DNA from: JALZBN01 sp035525375
Lineage (GTDB): Bacteria > Actinomycetota > Acidimicrobiia > Acidimicrobiales > AC-14
Direction: 5' to 3'
Assembly (NCBI GenBank): GCA_035525375.1
Contig: DATLEI010000038.1
Location: 1-19,202 of the forward strand
DNA length: 19,202 bases
Below are positions 6,600-12,812 of this stretch, in pieces. Within the stretch, counting starts at the first letter, position 1. Every line of letters starts with the position of its first letter. The translations under genes were made by a program, and so were the position numbers. A model generated the notes under the pieces. That model saw only the letters and a program-made list of their open reading frames with translations. It was not told the DNA's origin and ran no database searches.

Positions 6600-6989
6600 C
6601 TACTTGACCTCGACTGTCGCGCCGGCACCCTCGAGCTGAGCCTTGGCCTTCTCGGCGTCTTCCTTCGACACCTTCTCGAGGACAGGCTTCGGCGCGTTGT
6701 CGACCAGGTCCTTGGCCTCTTTGAGGCCCAGGCTGGTGAGCGTGCGGACCTCCTTGATGACGGGGATCTTGTTGTCTCCGACGGTCGTGAGGATGACGTC
6801 GAACTCGTCCTGCTCCTCCTCGGCCGCAGCACCATCGCTGCCCCCGCCACCAGCGGGAGCTGCACCGGCAACAGCGACAGGCGCTGCCGCGGTGACGCCG
6901 AACTTCTCCTCGAACTCCTTCAGGAGCTCGCTGAGCTCGAGCACGGTCATGCCCGCAATGCTGTCGAGGATCTCTTCCTTGGTTGCCAT
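6600..6989 (-). CDS. rplL: 50S ribosomal protein L7/L12
   Basis: The 129-residue protein has the full L7/L12 layout. The N-terminal dimerisation domain is residues 1-32 (KEEILDSIAGMTVLELSELLKEFEEKFGV). An Ala/Gly-rich hinge with an acidic patch covers about 33-60. The C-terminal factor-binding domain (about 61-129) contains FDVILTTVGDNKIPVIKEVR, GLKEAKDLVD and a final AGATVEVK. It forms the ribosomal stalk that recruits and stimulates translation GTPases. It starts immediately after the rplJ stop (TAA then ATG, no gap), with AAGGAG inside the end of rplJ as ribosome-binding site. rpoB does not follow. The DUF559 gene converges from the left. Confidence 0.98.
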   Translation of the reverse strand: MATKEEILDSIAGMTVLELSELLKEFEEKFGVTAAAPVAVAGAAPAGGGGSDGAAAEEEQDEFDVILTTVGDNKIPVIKEVRTLTSLGLKEAKDLVDNAPKPVLEKVSKEDAEKAKAQLEGAGATVEVK

Positions 6990-7763
6990 TTACTGCTCCT
7001 TCTCTGTGGTTTCAGACTCTTCGGGATTGTCGGTCGACTCGGGCTCGGCGGCAGCAGGCTCCGCGGCGGCAGACTCCGGCGCGGGCTCGGCGGCCTCGAC
7101 TGCCGGTTCCGGCGCGGCTTCGGCTGCGGCTGCCGGTTCGGGGGCTGGTTCCCGGTCGGCTTCGGATTCGGGTACCTCGGCTGCCGGTTCGGGGGCCGGT
7201 TCGGGGGCGGCTTCGGCTGCCGGTTCAGGCTCCTCGGCGCGCCGCTTCTCGAGTAGCGCCGACAGGCCGTAGGCCATGTTGCGAGGCAGCGCCTGCAGGA
7301 GTCCTGCCATCTGGATCATCGGCGCCGCGAGCGCCCCGGCCAGGCGCGCCAGGATGACCTCCCGCGGCGCGACATCAGCAAGAGCCGCGGCGTCGGCGGC
7401 AGTCAGCACCGCACTGCCGAGCACCCCGCCCTTGACGACCAGCGCCGGCGCGCCCTTGGCGAAGTCCCGCAGGGACTTGGCCACCAGCACGGCGTCACCA
7501 TCGACGAAGGCAATGGCAGTCGGGCCGGTGAGCATGGCGTCGAGCTCGGGCAGGTCGAGGTCTCGAACCGCCAAGCGCACCAGCGTGTTCTTGTAGACCT
7601 TGTAGTGACCACCGGCGTCGCGAACGGCCGACCGCAGCCGCGCCATCTCGTCGACGGTCAGCCCTCGGTACTCGGTCAGCAGGGCGGCACTCGACGACGA
7701 CATGCGGTTGCGCACCTCGTCGACGACGGCAACCTTCTCCGGTCTTGGATTTTCGATGCCCAT
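6990..7763 (-). CDS. rplJ: 50S ribosomal protein L10 with long acidic Ala/Pro/Glu-rich C-terminal extension
   Basis: Residues 1 to about 175 are a normal L10, with an RPEKVAVVDEVRNR start, the LTEYRGLTV motif, YKVYKNTLVRLA, and a C-terminal helix (PMIQMAGLLQALPRNMAYGLSALLEKR). L10 anchors L7/L12 dimers on the stalk base and binds 23S rRNA. Residues 176-257 are an extra 80-residue low-complexity tail made of EPAPEPAAE-type repeats, ending in an acidic Ser/Thr/Glu stretch. Common L10 proteins end near 165-180 residues. The tail lies after the L12-binding helix. The gene begins at an ATG with GGAGG about 10 nt upstream and follows a 156-nt leader after rplA. Confidence 0.97.
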   Translation of the reverse strand: MGIENPRPEKVAVVDEVRNRMSSSSAALLTEYRGLTVDEMARLRSAVRDAGGHYKVYKNTLVRLAVRDLDLPELDAMLTGPTAIAFVDGDAVLVAKSLRDFAKGAPALVVKGGVLGSAVLTAADAAALADVAPREVILARLAGALAAPMIQMAGLLQALPRNMAYGLSALLEKRRAEEPEPAAEAAPEPAPEPAAEVPESEADREPAPEPAAAAEAAPEPAVEAAEPAPESAAAEPAAAEPESTDNPEESETTEKEQ

Positions 7764-7919
7764 TCGGGCTTTACCTCCTCGGACGGTCAGGCGTCAGCGC
7801 GGTGACGGGCAGGACCGCTCCAAGAGGAGGAGGATCACGCCTCGTCGGGCGGGGTTGAAAACCCCTTACGCGTTAGCACCGGACGTCTCGGGCGTTGTCA
7901 GTTGTGGATCAGGACTGTA
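7764..7919 (-). promoter_or_regulatory. candidate L10 leader (autoregulatory mRNA element) between rplA and rplJ
   Basis: This 156-nt non-coding stretch is the only sizeable gap in an otherwise packed operon. In many bacteria this position holds the L10 leader, to which the L10-L12 complex binds to repress its own translation. On the minus strand it contains a perfect hairpin, GGGGTT-TTC-AACCCC (7851-7865), preceded by a CGAGACGTCCGGTGC segment and followed by the rplJ ribosome-binding site (GGAGG). The identity rests on position and hairpin; a covariance-model match was not possible. Confidence 0.5.
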
Positions 7920-8660
7920 CTACGACGCCGCCGCGGCCTCGTCGAGCTCGTCATCCATGGACCGGATGCGATTGGGATCAACCTTGACTCCCGGCCCCAT
8001 GGTCGAGGAGACGGTGACGCCGCGCAGGTAGCGACCCTTTGACGACGCCGGCTTGGCCCGCTGCAACTCGTCAAGGACGGCTCGCAGATTCTCGATCAGC
8101 TGGCGCCTGTCGAAGCTCGCCTTGCCGATCGGGACGTGGATGTTGCCGTAGCGGTCGGTGCGGTACTCCACCCGTCCGCCCTTGAACTCACGCACGGCGC
8201 GCCCGACCTCGGGCGTGACGGTGCCGGTCTTGGGGTTGGGCATCAATCCACGAGGACCGAGCACCTTCCCGAGCTTGCCGACCTGGGCCATCTGGTCGGG
8301 GCTGGCGACTGCGACATCGAAGTCGAGGAAGCCACCCTGAATCCGCTCGACCAGGTCGTCGGAACCCACAACATCCGCGCCGGCTTCGGTGGCATCAGCA
8401 GCGGCCTGGCCCGTAGCAAAGGCAACCACCCGAACGTTCTTGCCAGTGCCGGCGGGCAACGCGACCGTGCCCCGCACGATCTGGTCGGCCTTGCGGGGGT
8501 CGACGCCGAGTCGCACCGCCAGCTCGACAGTCTCGTCGAACTTCGCGCTCGTAAAACTCTTGACGAGATCGACGGCCTCGACGGGTGCGTGCTGGACCTC
8601 GCGGTCAAACGTCTTCGCCGCATTGTCGTACCGCTTGCCGTCACGGCGATTGGTTGTCAT
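7920..8660 (-). CDS. rplA: 50S ribosomal protein L1
   Basis: This 246-residue protein has the L1 signatures. They are KFDETVELAVRLGVDPRKADQIVRGTVALPAGTGK near residues 40-74, a VGSDDLVERIQGG segment, KLGKVLGPRGLMPNPKTGTV in the middle (the 23S rRNA-binding loop), and a terminal YLRGVTVSSTMGPGVKVDP. L1 forms the mobile stalk that guides deacylated tRNA from the E site and usually represses its own operon. The ATG overlaps the rplK stop by 4 nt (ATGA), giving translational coupling. The C-terminus has a short Asp/Glu/Ala tail. Confidence 0.98.
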   Translation of the reverse strand: MTTNRRDGKRYDNAAKTFDREVQHAPVEAVDLVKSFTSAKFDETVELAVRLGVDPRKADQIVRGTVALPAGTGKNVRVVAFATGQAAADATEAGADVVGSDDLVERIQGGFLDFDVAVASPDQMAQVGKLGKVLGPRGLMPNPKTGTVTPEVGRAVREFKGGRVEYRTDRYGNIHVPIGKASFDRRQLIENLRAVLDELQRAKPASSKGRYLRGVTVSSTMGPGVKVDPNRIRSMDDELDEAAAAS

Positions 8661-9085
8661 TTGCTCACCGTGATGCCCATCGAGCGCGCCGTGCCCGCAA
8701 TCTGGCGCTTGGCGGCATCGAGATCGTTGGCGTTGAGGTCGGGCATCTTCGTCTCGGCGATCGACGTGAGCTGGGCGTCGGTGATCGAGCCCGCGCCGGC
8801 GCGCCCCGGAGTCTGCGAGGCCTTGTCGAGGCCGGCGGCGGCCTTGATCAACACCGGCGTCGGTGGCGTCTTGGTGACGAAGCTGAACGAGCGGTCTTCG
8901 AAGATCGTGATCTCGGCCGGGATGATCGTGCCCCGCTGCGACTCGGTCGCGGCGTTGTACTGACGGCAGAAGTCCATGATGTTGAGGCCGTGAGGGCCGA
9001 GGGCGGTACCAACCGGCGGCGCGGGCGTGGCCGCCCCGGCGGGAATCTGGATCTTCACGATTGCGGCTACACGACGTCGTGCCAT
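8657..9085 (-). CDS. rplK: 50S ribosomal protein L11
   Basis: This 142-residue protein is of standard length. The N-terminal domain begins VAAIVKIQIPAGAATPAPPVG and continues with TALGPHGLNIMDFCRQYNAAT, the proline-rich flexible face near which thiopeptides and RelA act. The C-terminal rRNA-binding domain contains FVTKTPPTPVLIKAAAGLDK and ends in MPDLNANDLDAAKRQIAGTARSMGI. Its ATG overlaps the nusG stop by 1 nt (TAATG), and its own TGA overlaps the start of rplA by 4 nt. L11 forms the GTPase-associated centre with 23S rRNA. Confidence 0.98.
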   Translation of the reverse strand: MARRRVAAIVKIQIPAGAATPAPPVGTALGPHGLNIMDFCRQYNAATESQRGTIIPAEITIFEDRSFSFVTKTPPTPVLIKAAAGLDKASQTPGRAGAGSITDAQLTSIAETKMPDLNANDLDAAKRQIAGTARSMGITVSK

Positions 9086-9855
9086 TACAGCTTCGCTACC
9101 TCACTGAAATCGAGCTCGACGGGCGTCTCTCGCCCGAAGATGTTGACCAGCACCTTCACTCGGAGCTGGTCTTCGTTGATCTCCACGATCTGACCCGAGA
9201 AGTCGGCGAAGGGGCCTTCCTTGACCCGCACGCTCTCGCCCATCTCGAACATCGGACGGTGGCGCGTCTTCTTCGGCGCGCCCTCGACACCTTCGGGCTG
9301 CACCTGCAGGATGCTCTCGACCTCTTTTCGCGACAGCGGCGTGGGGCGCGCGCCGAGGCCGACGAAGCCGGTGACGCCGGGCGTGTTGCGCACCACCCGC
9401 CACGAGTCGTCGTCGAGGTCGCAGCGCACCAGCAAGTAACCCGGGAACACCTTCTTCTGGACGGTGACCTTCTTGCCGCCCTTGAACTCGATGACATCTT
9501 CCATGGGGATGACGCACTCGAAGATGCGGTCCTCCATGTTCATCGAGGCGATGCGGCTCTCGAGGTTGGTCTTCACCTTGTTCTCGTAGCCGGCGTAGGT
9601 GTGCACGACGTACCAGGAACCGACCTTGTCGTAGGGGCTCTGAACCCGAGGCGCCTCTTCCTCCTCGTCGTCGTCACCTGCCTCAACGTCAGCCTCCGAC
9701 TCGACGGCCTCGGCGGGCTCGGCGGGCTCGGCCTCTGTGGACGCCGCTGCGGCCGCGAGGAGTTCCTCCTCGGTGAGGGTGTCGACGCCGCCCGCGGGCG
9801 AGTCGTCGGGGGTCTCGGGACTGGTTTCGCTCATGTTCGTGTCGTCACTCATCAT
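9085..9855 (-). CDS. nusG: transcription termination/antitermination factor NusG
   Basis: From the ATG at 9855 the protein has 256 residues. An acidic N-terminal extension of about 80 residues (Glu/Asp/Ala-rich, TEEELLAAAAASTEAEPAEP) precedes the NGN domain (WYVVHTYAGYENKVKTNLE, later FPGYLLVRCDLDD and NTPGVTGFVG). A C-terminal KOW domain follows (GESVRVKEGPFADFSGQIVEI). Such an extension is common in actinobacterial NusG and makes it longer than the ~180-residue E. coli form. NusG binds RNA polymerase and links it to Rho or to the leading ribosome. The start overlaps the secE stop by 4 nt (ATGA); the ATG at 9852 is an alternative. The frame continues upstream to 10215, but that part overlaps secE and is not real coding. 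Confidence 0.97.
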   Translation of the reverse strand: MMSDDTNMSETSPETPDDSPAGGVDTLTEEELLAAAAASTEAEPAEPAEAVESEADVEAGDDDEEEEAPRVQSPYDKVGSWYVVHTYAGYENKVKTNLESRIASMNMEDRIFECVIPMEDVIEFKGGKKVTVQKKVFPGYLLVRCDLDDDSWRVVRNTPGVTGFVGLGARPTPLSRKEVESILQVQPEGVEGAPKKTRHRPMFEMGESVRVKEGPFADFSGQIVEINEDQLRVKVLVNIFGRETPVELDFSEVAKL

Positions 9856-10154
9856 TTGAAGAGCCAGATAACGGCTTTGCCGAAGACGTAGTCGAGCCCG
9901 AAGATCAGAGCGGTGAGAACCGCAAGAGCCACGAAGACCACGATCGAGTAGTTGATGACCTCGGCCTTTGTGGGCCAGGCCACCTTCCGCAGTTCGGCGC
10001 GGACCTGACGAATGTACTCCGCCGGGGTGAGGCGCTCCTTCTGCGGCCGGGGCGCGGGACGAGCCTTCGGCTCGCGCGTCGCCGTGGGCTCGCCGTCGGG
10101 CCCCATCTGGCCCTGGCGCTGCATCAGGCGCTTTGTCTGTCGATTGACGGCCAT
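9852..10154 (-). CDS. secE: preprotein translocase subunit SecE
   Basis: This 100-residue protein has a polar N-terminal part rich in Arg/Pro/Gln (1-42). The conserved amphipathic SecE motif is RLTPAEYIRQVRAELRKVAWPTKAEV (about 41-66). A single membrane helix follows (YSIVVFVALAVLTALIFGLDYVF) with a short Lys-containing end. SecE clamps the SecY channel. A one-helix form is normal outside Gammaproteobacteria. It follows tRNA-Trp by 34 nt and overlaps nusG by 4 nt, the usual bacterial gene pairing. Confidence 0.97.
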   Translation of the reverse strand: MAVNRQTKRLMQRQGQMGPDGEPTATREPKARPAPRPQKERLTPAEYIRQVRAELRKVAWPTKAEVINYSIVVFVALAVLTALIFGLDYVFGKAVIWLFK

Positions 10155-10188
10155 GTCTATTGCAGGACCCTTCTGGAATCTGGCAGAG

Positions 10189-10261
10189 CAGGGCAGGAGG
10201 GACTCGAACCCCCAACCGCCGGTTTTGGAGACCGGTGCTCTACCAGTTGAGCTACTGCCCT
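10189..10261 (-). tRNA. tRNA-Trp (anticodon CCA)
   Basis: The 73-nt cloverleaf has acceptor stem AGGGCAG/CTGCCCT, D-arm TAGCTCAACTGGTAGAGCA, anticodon stem-loop CCGGT-CTCCAAA-ACCGG and T-arm GGGGGTTCGAACCCC. The loop gives anticodon CCA for UGG. The discriminator is G, and CCA is not encoded. The position directly upstream of secE is the usual actinobacterial order. Confidence 0.97.
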
Positions 10262-10301
10262 AGGGGGGTCAGCCTCTGTGGATTGACGGAAGCAGAATAG
10301 C

Positions 10302-10751
10302 TTACGACGCCAGGCGCAGGCGGCGGTCGCCGTTGCGGCTGCGGTGACGGGCCCGGCTGGCGAGCAGGATGGCTCCGGCGGTGCCCGCAGCAGTGGCCGC
10401 GGCGATGCCACCGACATAGGCGGCGCGCCGGCCCGTGAGCAGATGACGGATGGCTCGCCGTTCGCCGGCGGCACCCAGCGACGAGAGGATGTCGGGCAGA
10501 AGACCCGGCGCGGGCTCGAGCACCTCGGTGCGCAGCTCGTGGAGGGCGCGCAGAAGCTTGCGGTACTGCACGAGCTCAGCCTGGCAACGCAGGCAGGCAT
10601 CTACGTGGCGCCGGAGACCCAGGTTGGCGACATCGAGGCCGTCGATGATGCCGGGGAGGGCCTCAGCGACCGCCGAGCAGGTAGCCAACTCCTCGGGCGA
10701 ATTTACCCGCTCTCGGCCGCTCGGGCCGGTAGGTTCAGACCGCACGTGCAT
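10302..10751 (-). CDS. putative zinc-finger (zf-HC2) anti-sigma factor with C-terminal membrane helix
   Basis: The gene overlaps the end of the ECF sigma gene, the usual arrangement for a cognate anti-sigma factor. It carries an anti-sigma zinc-finger motif H-x3-C-x2-C (RHVDACLRC), preceded about 25-30 residues upstream by another Cys (ELATCSAV). Near the C-terminus is a hydrophobic segment AAYVGGIAAATAAGTAGAILLAS followed by basic residues, suggesting one membrane helix with the zinc domain in the cytoplasm. From the ATG at 10751 it has 149 residues. A GTG at 10745 lies 7 nt after GGAG and may be the true start. The ATG is almost on top of that ribosome-binding site, and the frame upstream of it overlaps sigma coding. 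A redox- or envelope-stress role is inferred, not seen. Confidence 0.8.
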   Translation of the reverse strand: MHVRSEPTGPSGRERVNSPEELATCSAVAEALPGIIDGLDVANLGLRRHVDACLRCQAELVQYRKLLRALHELRTEVLEPAPGLLPDILSSLGAAGERRAIRHLLTGRRAAYVGGIAAATAAGTAGAILLASRARHRSRNGDRRLRLAS

Positions 10752-11334
10752 TCTCCTCTCCCGGCATCGGGAACAACCGTTCACGCAGCTTGCGGCGGGC
10801 ACGGTGCAGGCGAACCTTGGCGGCCTCCTGCGAGATCCCGAGTTCGGCGGCGATGGCTTCGTGGGGTAGGTCGTAGACGTCGCGCAGCACGACGACGGCT
10901 CGCAGTCGAGGCGGCAGTTCGGACAATGCGTCGGTGAGCCGGTCGCGCACGAACTCCGCCTCGGCCATCATCTCTGGACTCGACTCCGGCCGCTCGTCGG
11001 CGAGGGACTCGTCGGACGAAAGTTCTTCGTGGCGCCCCTTCGTGCGCTTGGCGAGGAAGGTGAGGGCACAGTTGGCCGTGATGCGGTGCATCCACGTCGA
11101 GAACCGGGCGTCGCCGCGGAAGCGCTTGAGGCTGCGGAAAGCCCGCAGATATGCCTCCTGAGCGACATCCCGTGCATCCTCCTCGTTGCCGGTGAGCCTG
11201 TAGGCCAGGGTGTACACCTCGGCCTGCGAAGCTCGGACTAGTTCCTCGAACGCGTGGAGATCACCGCCCTTGGCAGCGGCGACAAGTGCCACCTCGTCCG
11301 ACGGGATCACCGCCCCTTCGACCTTGTTCGGCAT
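10735..11334 (-). CDS. ECF-family RNA polymerase sigma factor (SigE/RpoE-like)
   Basis: This 199-residue protein contains sigma region 2 (about 24-87: AFEELVRASQAEVYTLAYRLTGNEEDARDVAQEAYLRAF... FSTWMHRITANCAL) and region 4 (about 140-190: LPPRLRAVVVLRDVYDLPHEAIAAELGISQEAAKVRLHRARRKLRERL). A charged linker joins them and there is no region 3, which is the ECF pattern. It directs RNA polymerase to a dedicated set of promoters. The zinc-finger anti-sigma gene overlaps its 3' end, and rpmG lies 28 nt upstream. The ATG at 11334 has no clear ribosome-binding site, so it may be leaderless or coupled to rpmG. Its placement inside the translation cluster is unusual. Confidence 0.93.
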   Translation of the reverse strand: MPNKVEGAVIPSDEVALVAAAKGGDLHAFEELVRASQAEVYTLAYRLTGNEEDARDVAQEAYLRAFRSLKRFRGDARFSTWMHRITANCALTFLAKRTKGRHEELSSDESLADERPESSPEMMAEAEFVRDRLTDALSELPPRLRAVVVLRDVYDLPHEAIAAELGISQEAAKVRLHRARRKLRERLFPMPGEENARAV

Positions 11335-11362
11335 AGAAAAGTTACGCGCCTGTTACTCGCGG

Positions 11363-11527
11363 CTATCGGGTTTCCTTGTGCACGGTGTGCGACCGGTCCC
11401 ATTTGCAGTACTTGCGCATCTCGATGCGCTCCCTGTCGTTCTGGCGGTTCTTGGTGGTGATGTAGTTGCGGCGCTTGCACTGTTCGCAGGCCAGCGTCAC
11501 CTTGACCCGCTTCTCGGTTTTTGCCAT
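11363..11527 (-). CDS. rpmG: 50S ribosomal protein L33
   Basis: This 54-residue protein matches L33. It begins MAKTEKRVKVTLACEQCKRR, then NYITTKNRQNDRERIEMRKYC, and ends in HTVHKETR. The first zinc-ribbon pair is present (Cys14, Cys17). In the second half only one Cys remains (in KYCKWDRSHT), because the position that is normally C-x2-C reads C-K-W-D. It is therefore intermediate between zinc-binding (C+) and zinc-free (C-) L33. It lies between tRNA-Met (22 nt upstream) and the ECF sigma gene, as in the actinobacterial thrT-metT-rpmG order. Start choice: the ATG at 11527 with GGGAG 7 nt upstream. Confidence 0.95.
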   Translation of the reverse strand: MAKTEKRVKVTLACEQCKRRNYITTKNRQNDRERIEMRKYCKWDRSHTVHKETR

Positions 11528-11549
11528 CTCGCTGCTCCCTTTTTGTCGG

Positions 11550-11622
11550 TGGCGGTGGGCGGACTCGAACCGCCGACTACTCGATTATGAGCCGAGTGCT
11601 CTGCCAACTGAGCTACACCGCC
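11550..11622 (-). tRNA. tRNA-Met (anticodon CAT)
   Basis: The 73-nt cloverleaf has acceptor stem GGCGGTG/CACCGCC, D-arm TAGCTCAGTTGGCAGAGCA, anticodon stem-loop CTCGG-CTCATAA-TCGAG (one G-T pair) and T-arm GGCGGTTCGAGTCCGCC. The anticodon is CAT and the discriminator is A. The first acceptor pair is G-C, so this looks like an elongator rather than initiator tRNA; initiator tRNAs have a mismatch at 1-72. CCA is not encoded. Confidence 0.95.
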
Positions 11623-11664
11623 AGATTCCTCTGACTTTGCGCTCCCAGCCACTTCGGCCAGGCG

Positions 11665-11737
11665 AGCCCCCTGTCGGAATCGAACCGACGACACCAGCCT
11701 TACCATGGCTGCGCTCTGCCGACTGAGCTAAGGGGGC
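11665..11737 (-). tRNA. tRNA-Thr (anticodon GGT)
   Basis: The 73-nt cloverleaf has acceptor stem GCCCCCT/AGGGGGC, D-arm TAGCTCAGTCGGCAGAGCG, anticodon stem-loop CAGCC-ATGGTAA-GGCTG and T-arm GTCGGTTCGATTCCGAC. The anticodon is GGT (decodes ACC/ACU) and the discriminator is T. It is the first gene of the minus-strand translation cluster. A candidate -10 box lies about 29 nt upstream. Confidence 0.95.
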
Positions 11738-11765
11738 CGATGGCCTGCAAAGGCCTCAGGGGACG

Positions 11766-11771
11766 ATGATA
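11766..11771 (-). promoter_or_regulatory. candidate -10 box of the tRNA-Thr/tRNA-Met/rpmG transcript
   Basis: TATCAT on the minus strand, about 29 nt upstream of the tRNA-Thr 5' end, fits a sigma-70-type -10 element with a short leader. No TTGACA-like -35 is visible at 16-18 nt spacing. An inverted repeat GGACC-N6-GGTCC (11775-11790) occupies that place instead. The call is therefore tentative. Confidence 0.35.
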
Positions 11772-11774
11772 GTT

Positions 11775-11790
11775 GGACCGCGTAAGGTCC
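11775..11790. promoter_or_regulatory. inverted repeat between divergent GNAT gene and tRNA cluster
   Basis: GGACC (11775-11779) and GGTCC (11786-11790) are separated by GCGTAA. The element lies just upstream of the GTG start of the acetyltransferase and close to the candidate promoter of tRNA-Thr. It could be an operator, or a chance short symmetry in GC-rich DNA. Confidence 0.3.
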
Positions 11791-11796
11791 GGTCCC

Positions 11797-12282
11797 GTGG
11801 ACATCCGCCTGGCCACGCCCGAGGACGCCGAGGTGATCCGGGCGATCTACAACCTCGAGGTCACCGAGTCGACCGTCACGCTCGACCTCGTGCCCCGATC
11901 ATCCGCCGAGCAGCTCGAGTGGCTGGCGGCACATGCCGGCGTGCACCCGGCCATCGTCGCCATCGATGGCGGCGCCGTCATTGGCTTCGGCTCGCTGAAC
12001 CCGTATCGCAGCCGGCCCGCCTACTCGACGACTGTGGAGGACTCTGTCTATGTGGGACGCGACTGGCGCGGCCAGGGCGTGGGCAGGGCACTGCTCCACG
12101 AACTTGTCACCCTGGCCACCAGCCACGGCTTTCACACGATCATCGCCCGGGCCATCGGCGGCCATGAGGCGTCAATCGGACTGCACCGGGCCTGCGGGTT
12201 CAACCTCGTCGGGGTGGAGCGAGAGGTGGGCCGCAAGCTCGGCTCCTGGCTCGACATCGTCGAGCTACAGCGGATGCTGTAG
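11797..12282 (+). CDS. GNAT-family N-acetyltransferase (phosphinothricin acetyltransferase-like)
   Basis: From the GTG at 11797 the protein has 161 residues. It shows the GNAT order: an N-terminal strand-helix (VDIRLATPEDAEVIRAIYNLEV), then the EDSVYVGRDWRGQGVGRALL segment containing the acetyl-CoA-binding R-x2-G-x-G/A signature (RGQGVG), and a C-terminal HEASIGLHRACGFNLVGV motif. The N-terminal IYN.EV....T...... pattern and the R.AY..TVE.SVYV strand are close to the PAT/Bar subgroup, which acetylates phosphinothricin-like or methionine-derived amines. The true substrate cannot be read from sequence. A TTG at 11773 in frame is a weaker alternative start; TAAGG 9 nt before the GTG favours the shorter form. 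The stop codon lies in a 14-bp perfect inverted repeat. Confidence 0.88.
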   Translation: MDIRLATPEDAEVIRAIYNLEVTESTVTLDLVPRSSAEQLEWLAAHAGVHPAIVAIDGGAVIGFGSLNPYRSRPAYSTTVEDSVYVGRDWRGQGVGRALLHELVTLATSHGFHTIIARAIGGHEASIGLHRACGFNLVGVEREVGRKLGSWLDIVELQRML

Positions 12283-12290
12283 CTCGACGA
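12257..12290. terminator. 14-bp perfect inverted repeat at the convergent GNAT/GlsB gene ends
   Basis: The arms 12257-12270 (TCGTCGAGCTACAG) and 12277-12290 (CTGTAGCTCGACGA) are perfect inverse complements around a 6-nt loop (CGGATG). The hairpin spans the TAG stop of the acetyltransferase (12280-12282) and lies 16 nt from the end of the opposing GlsB-like gene. This suits a bidirectional transcription end. There is no T-tract, so if it is a terminator it is of the hairpin-only type common in high-GC actinobacteria. Confidence 0.65.
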
Positions 12291-12305
12291 CAAGGCAGCC
12301 GACTG

Positions 12306-12584
12306 TCAGGCGACCTGGCGCTTGCGGTGGGTGACGGCGTTGTAGATCAGAAGGACGATCACGGCGCCGATGATCGATCCGATGATCCCAGCGGGTCCGA
12401 ATCCACGGTCGTCAGCGTCGCTTCGAAAGAGGAGGTCCGCAAGAAAACCGCCGAGAAAAGAGCCGACGATGCCGAGAAGAATCGTGGCGCCGATACCCAT
12501 CGGGTCGCGCCCGGGGACCAGCAGGCGGGCGAGCGCCCCGGCGATTAAACCGACGATGATGAGTCCGATGATGAAGCCGATCAT
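12306..12584 (-). CDS. GlsB/YeaQ/YmgE-family stress-response membrane protein
   Basis: This 92-residue protein has three hydrophobic segments (MIGFIIGLIIVGLIAGALARLL, GATILLGIVGSFLGGFLADLLF, and GIIGSIIGAVIVLLIYNAV) separated by short polar loops (VPGRDPMG and RSDADDRGFG). It ends in the basic HRKRQ. This matches the YeaQ/YmgE 'transglycosylase-associated' family of small inner-membrane proteins linked with general stress; the molecular function is not established. An AGGAGG lies 5 nt upstream of the ATG. It converges with the acetyltransferase gene. The 228 bp between its start and the next plus-strand gene hold no gene that I can support. Confidence 0.88.
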   Translation of the reverse strand: MIGFIIGLIIVGLIAGALARLLVPGRDPMGIGATILLGIVGSFLGGFLADLLFRSDADDRGFGPAGIIGSIIGAVIVLLIYNAVTHRKRQVA

Positions 12585-12812
12585 GAAATCCTCCTGAGGA
12601 ATCGGAGCTAGGAATCGGTTCGTTTCCTCCTGGCGCGGGTGCTAAACCTCAGTGTCAGCGCGAATTGAACCTTGCCCCGGCTCGGAGCACCTAAAATGTG
12701 ACCGACTGGATGGGCTGGCCATCTTTCAATGTCACAGCAGTGCGCTACCCCTCTCCGACATCCGGCCGACAGGACGTTCGAACTGGCAACGGGGGAGATA
12801 CGAGGGGGAGAG

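Noticed and set aside
9856..10215. N-terminal extension of the nusG frame by 120 codons
   Set aside because: It overlaps secE completely in another frame and reaches tRNA-Trp. The residues are Arg/Gly/His-rich and unlike NusG. The ATGA overlap at 9855 is the normal start.
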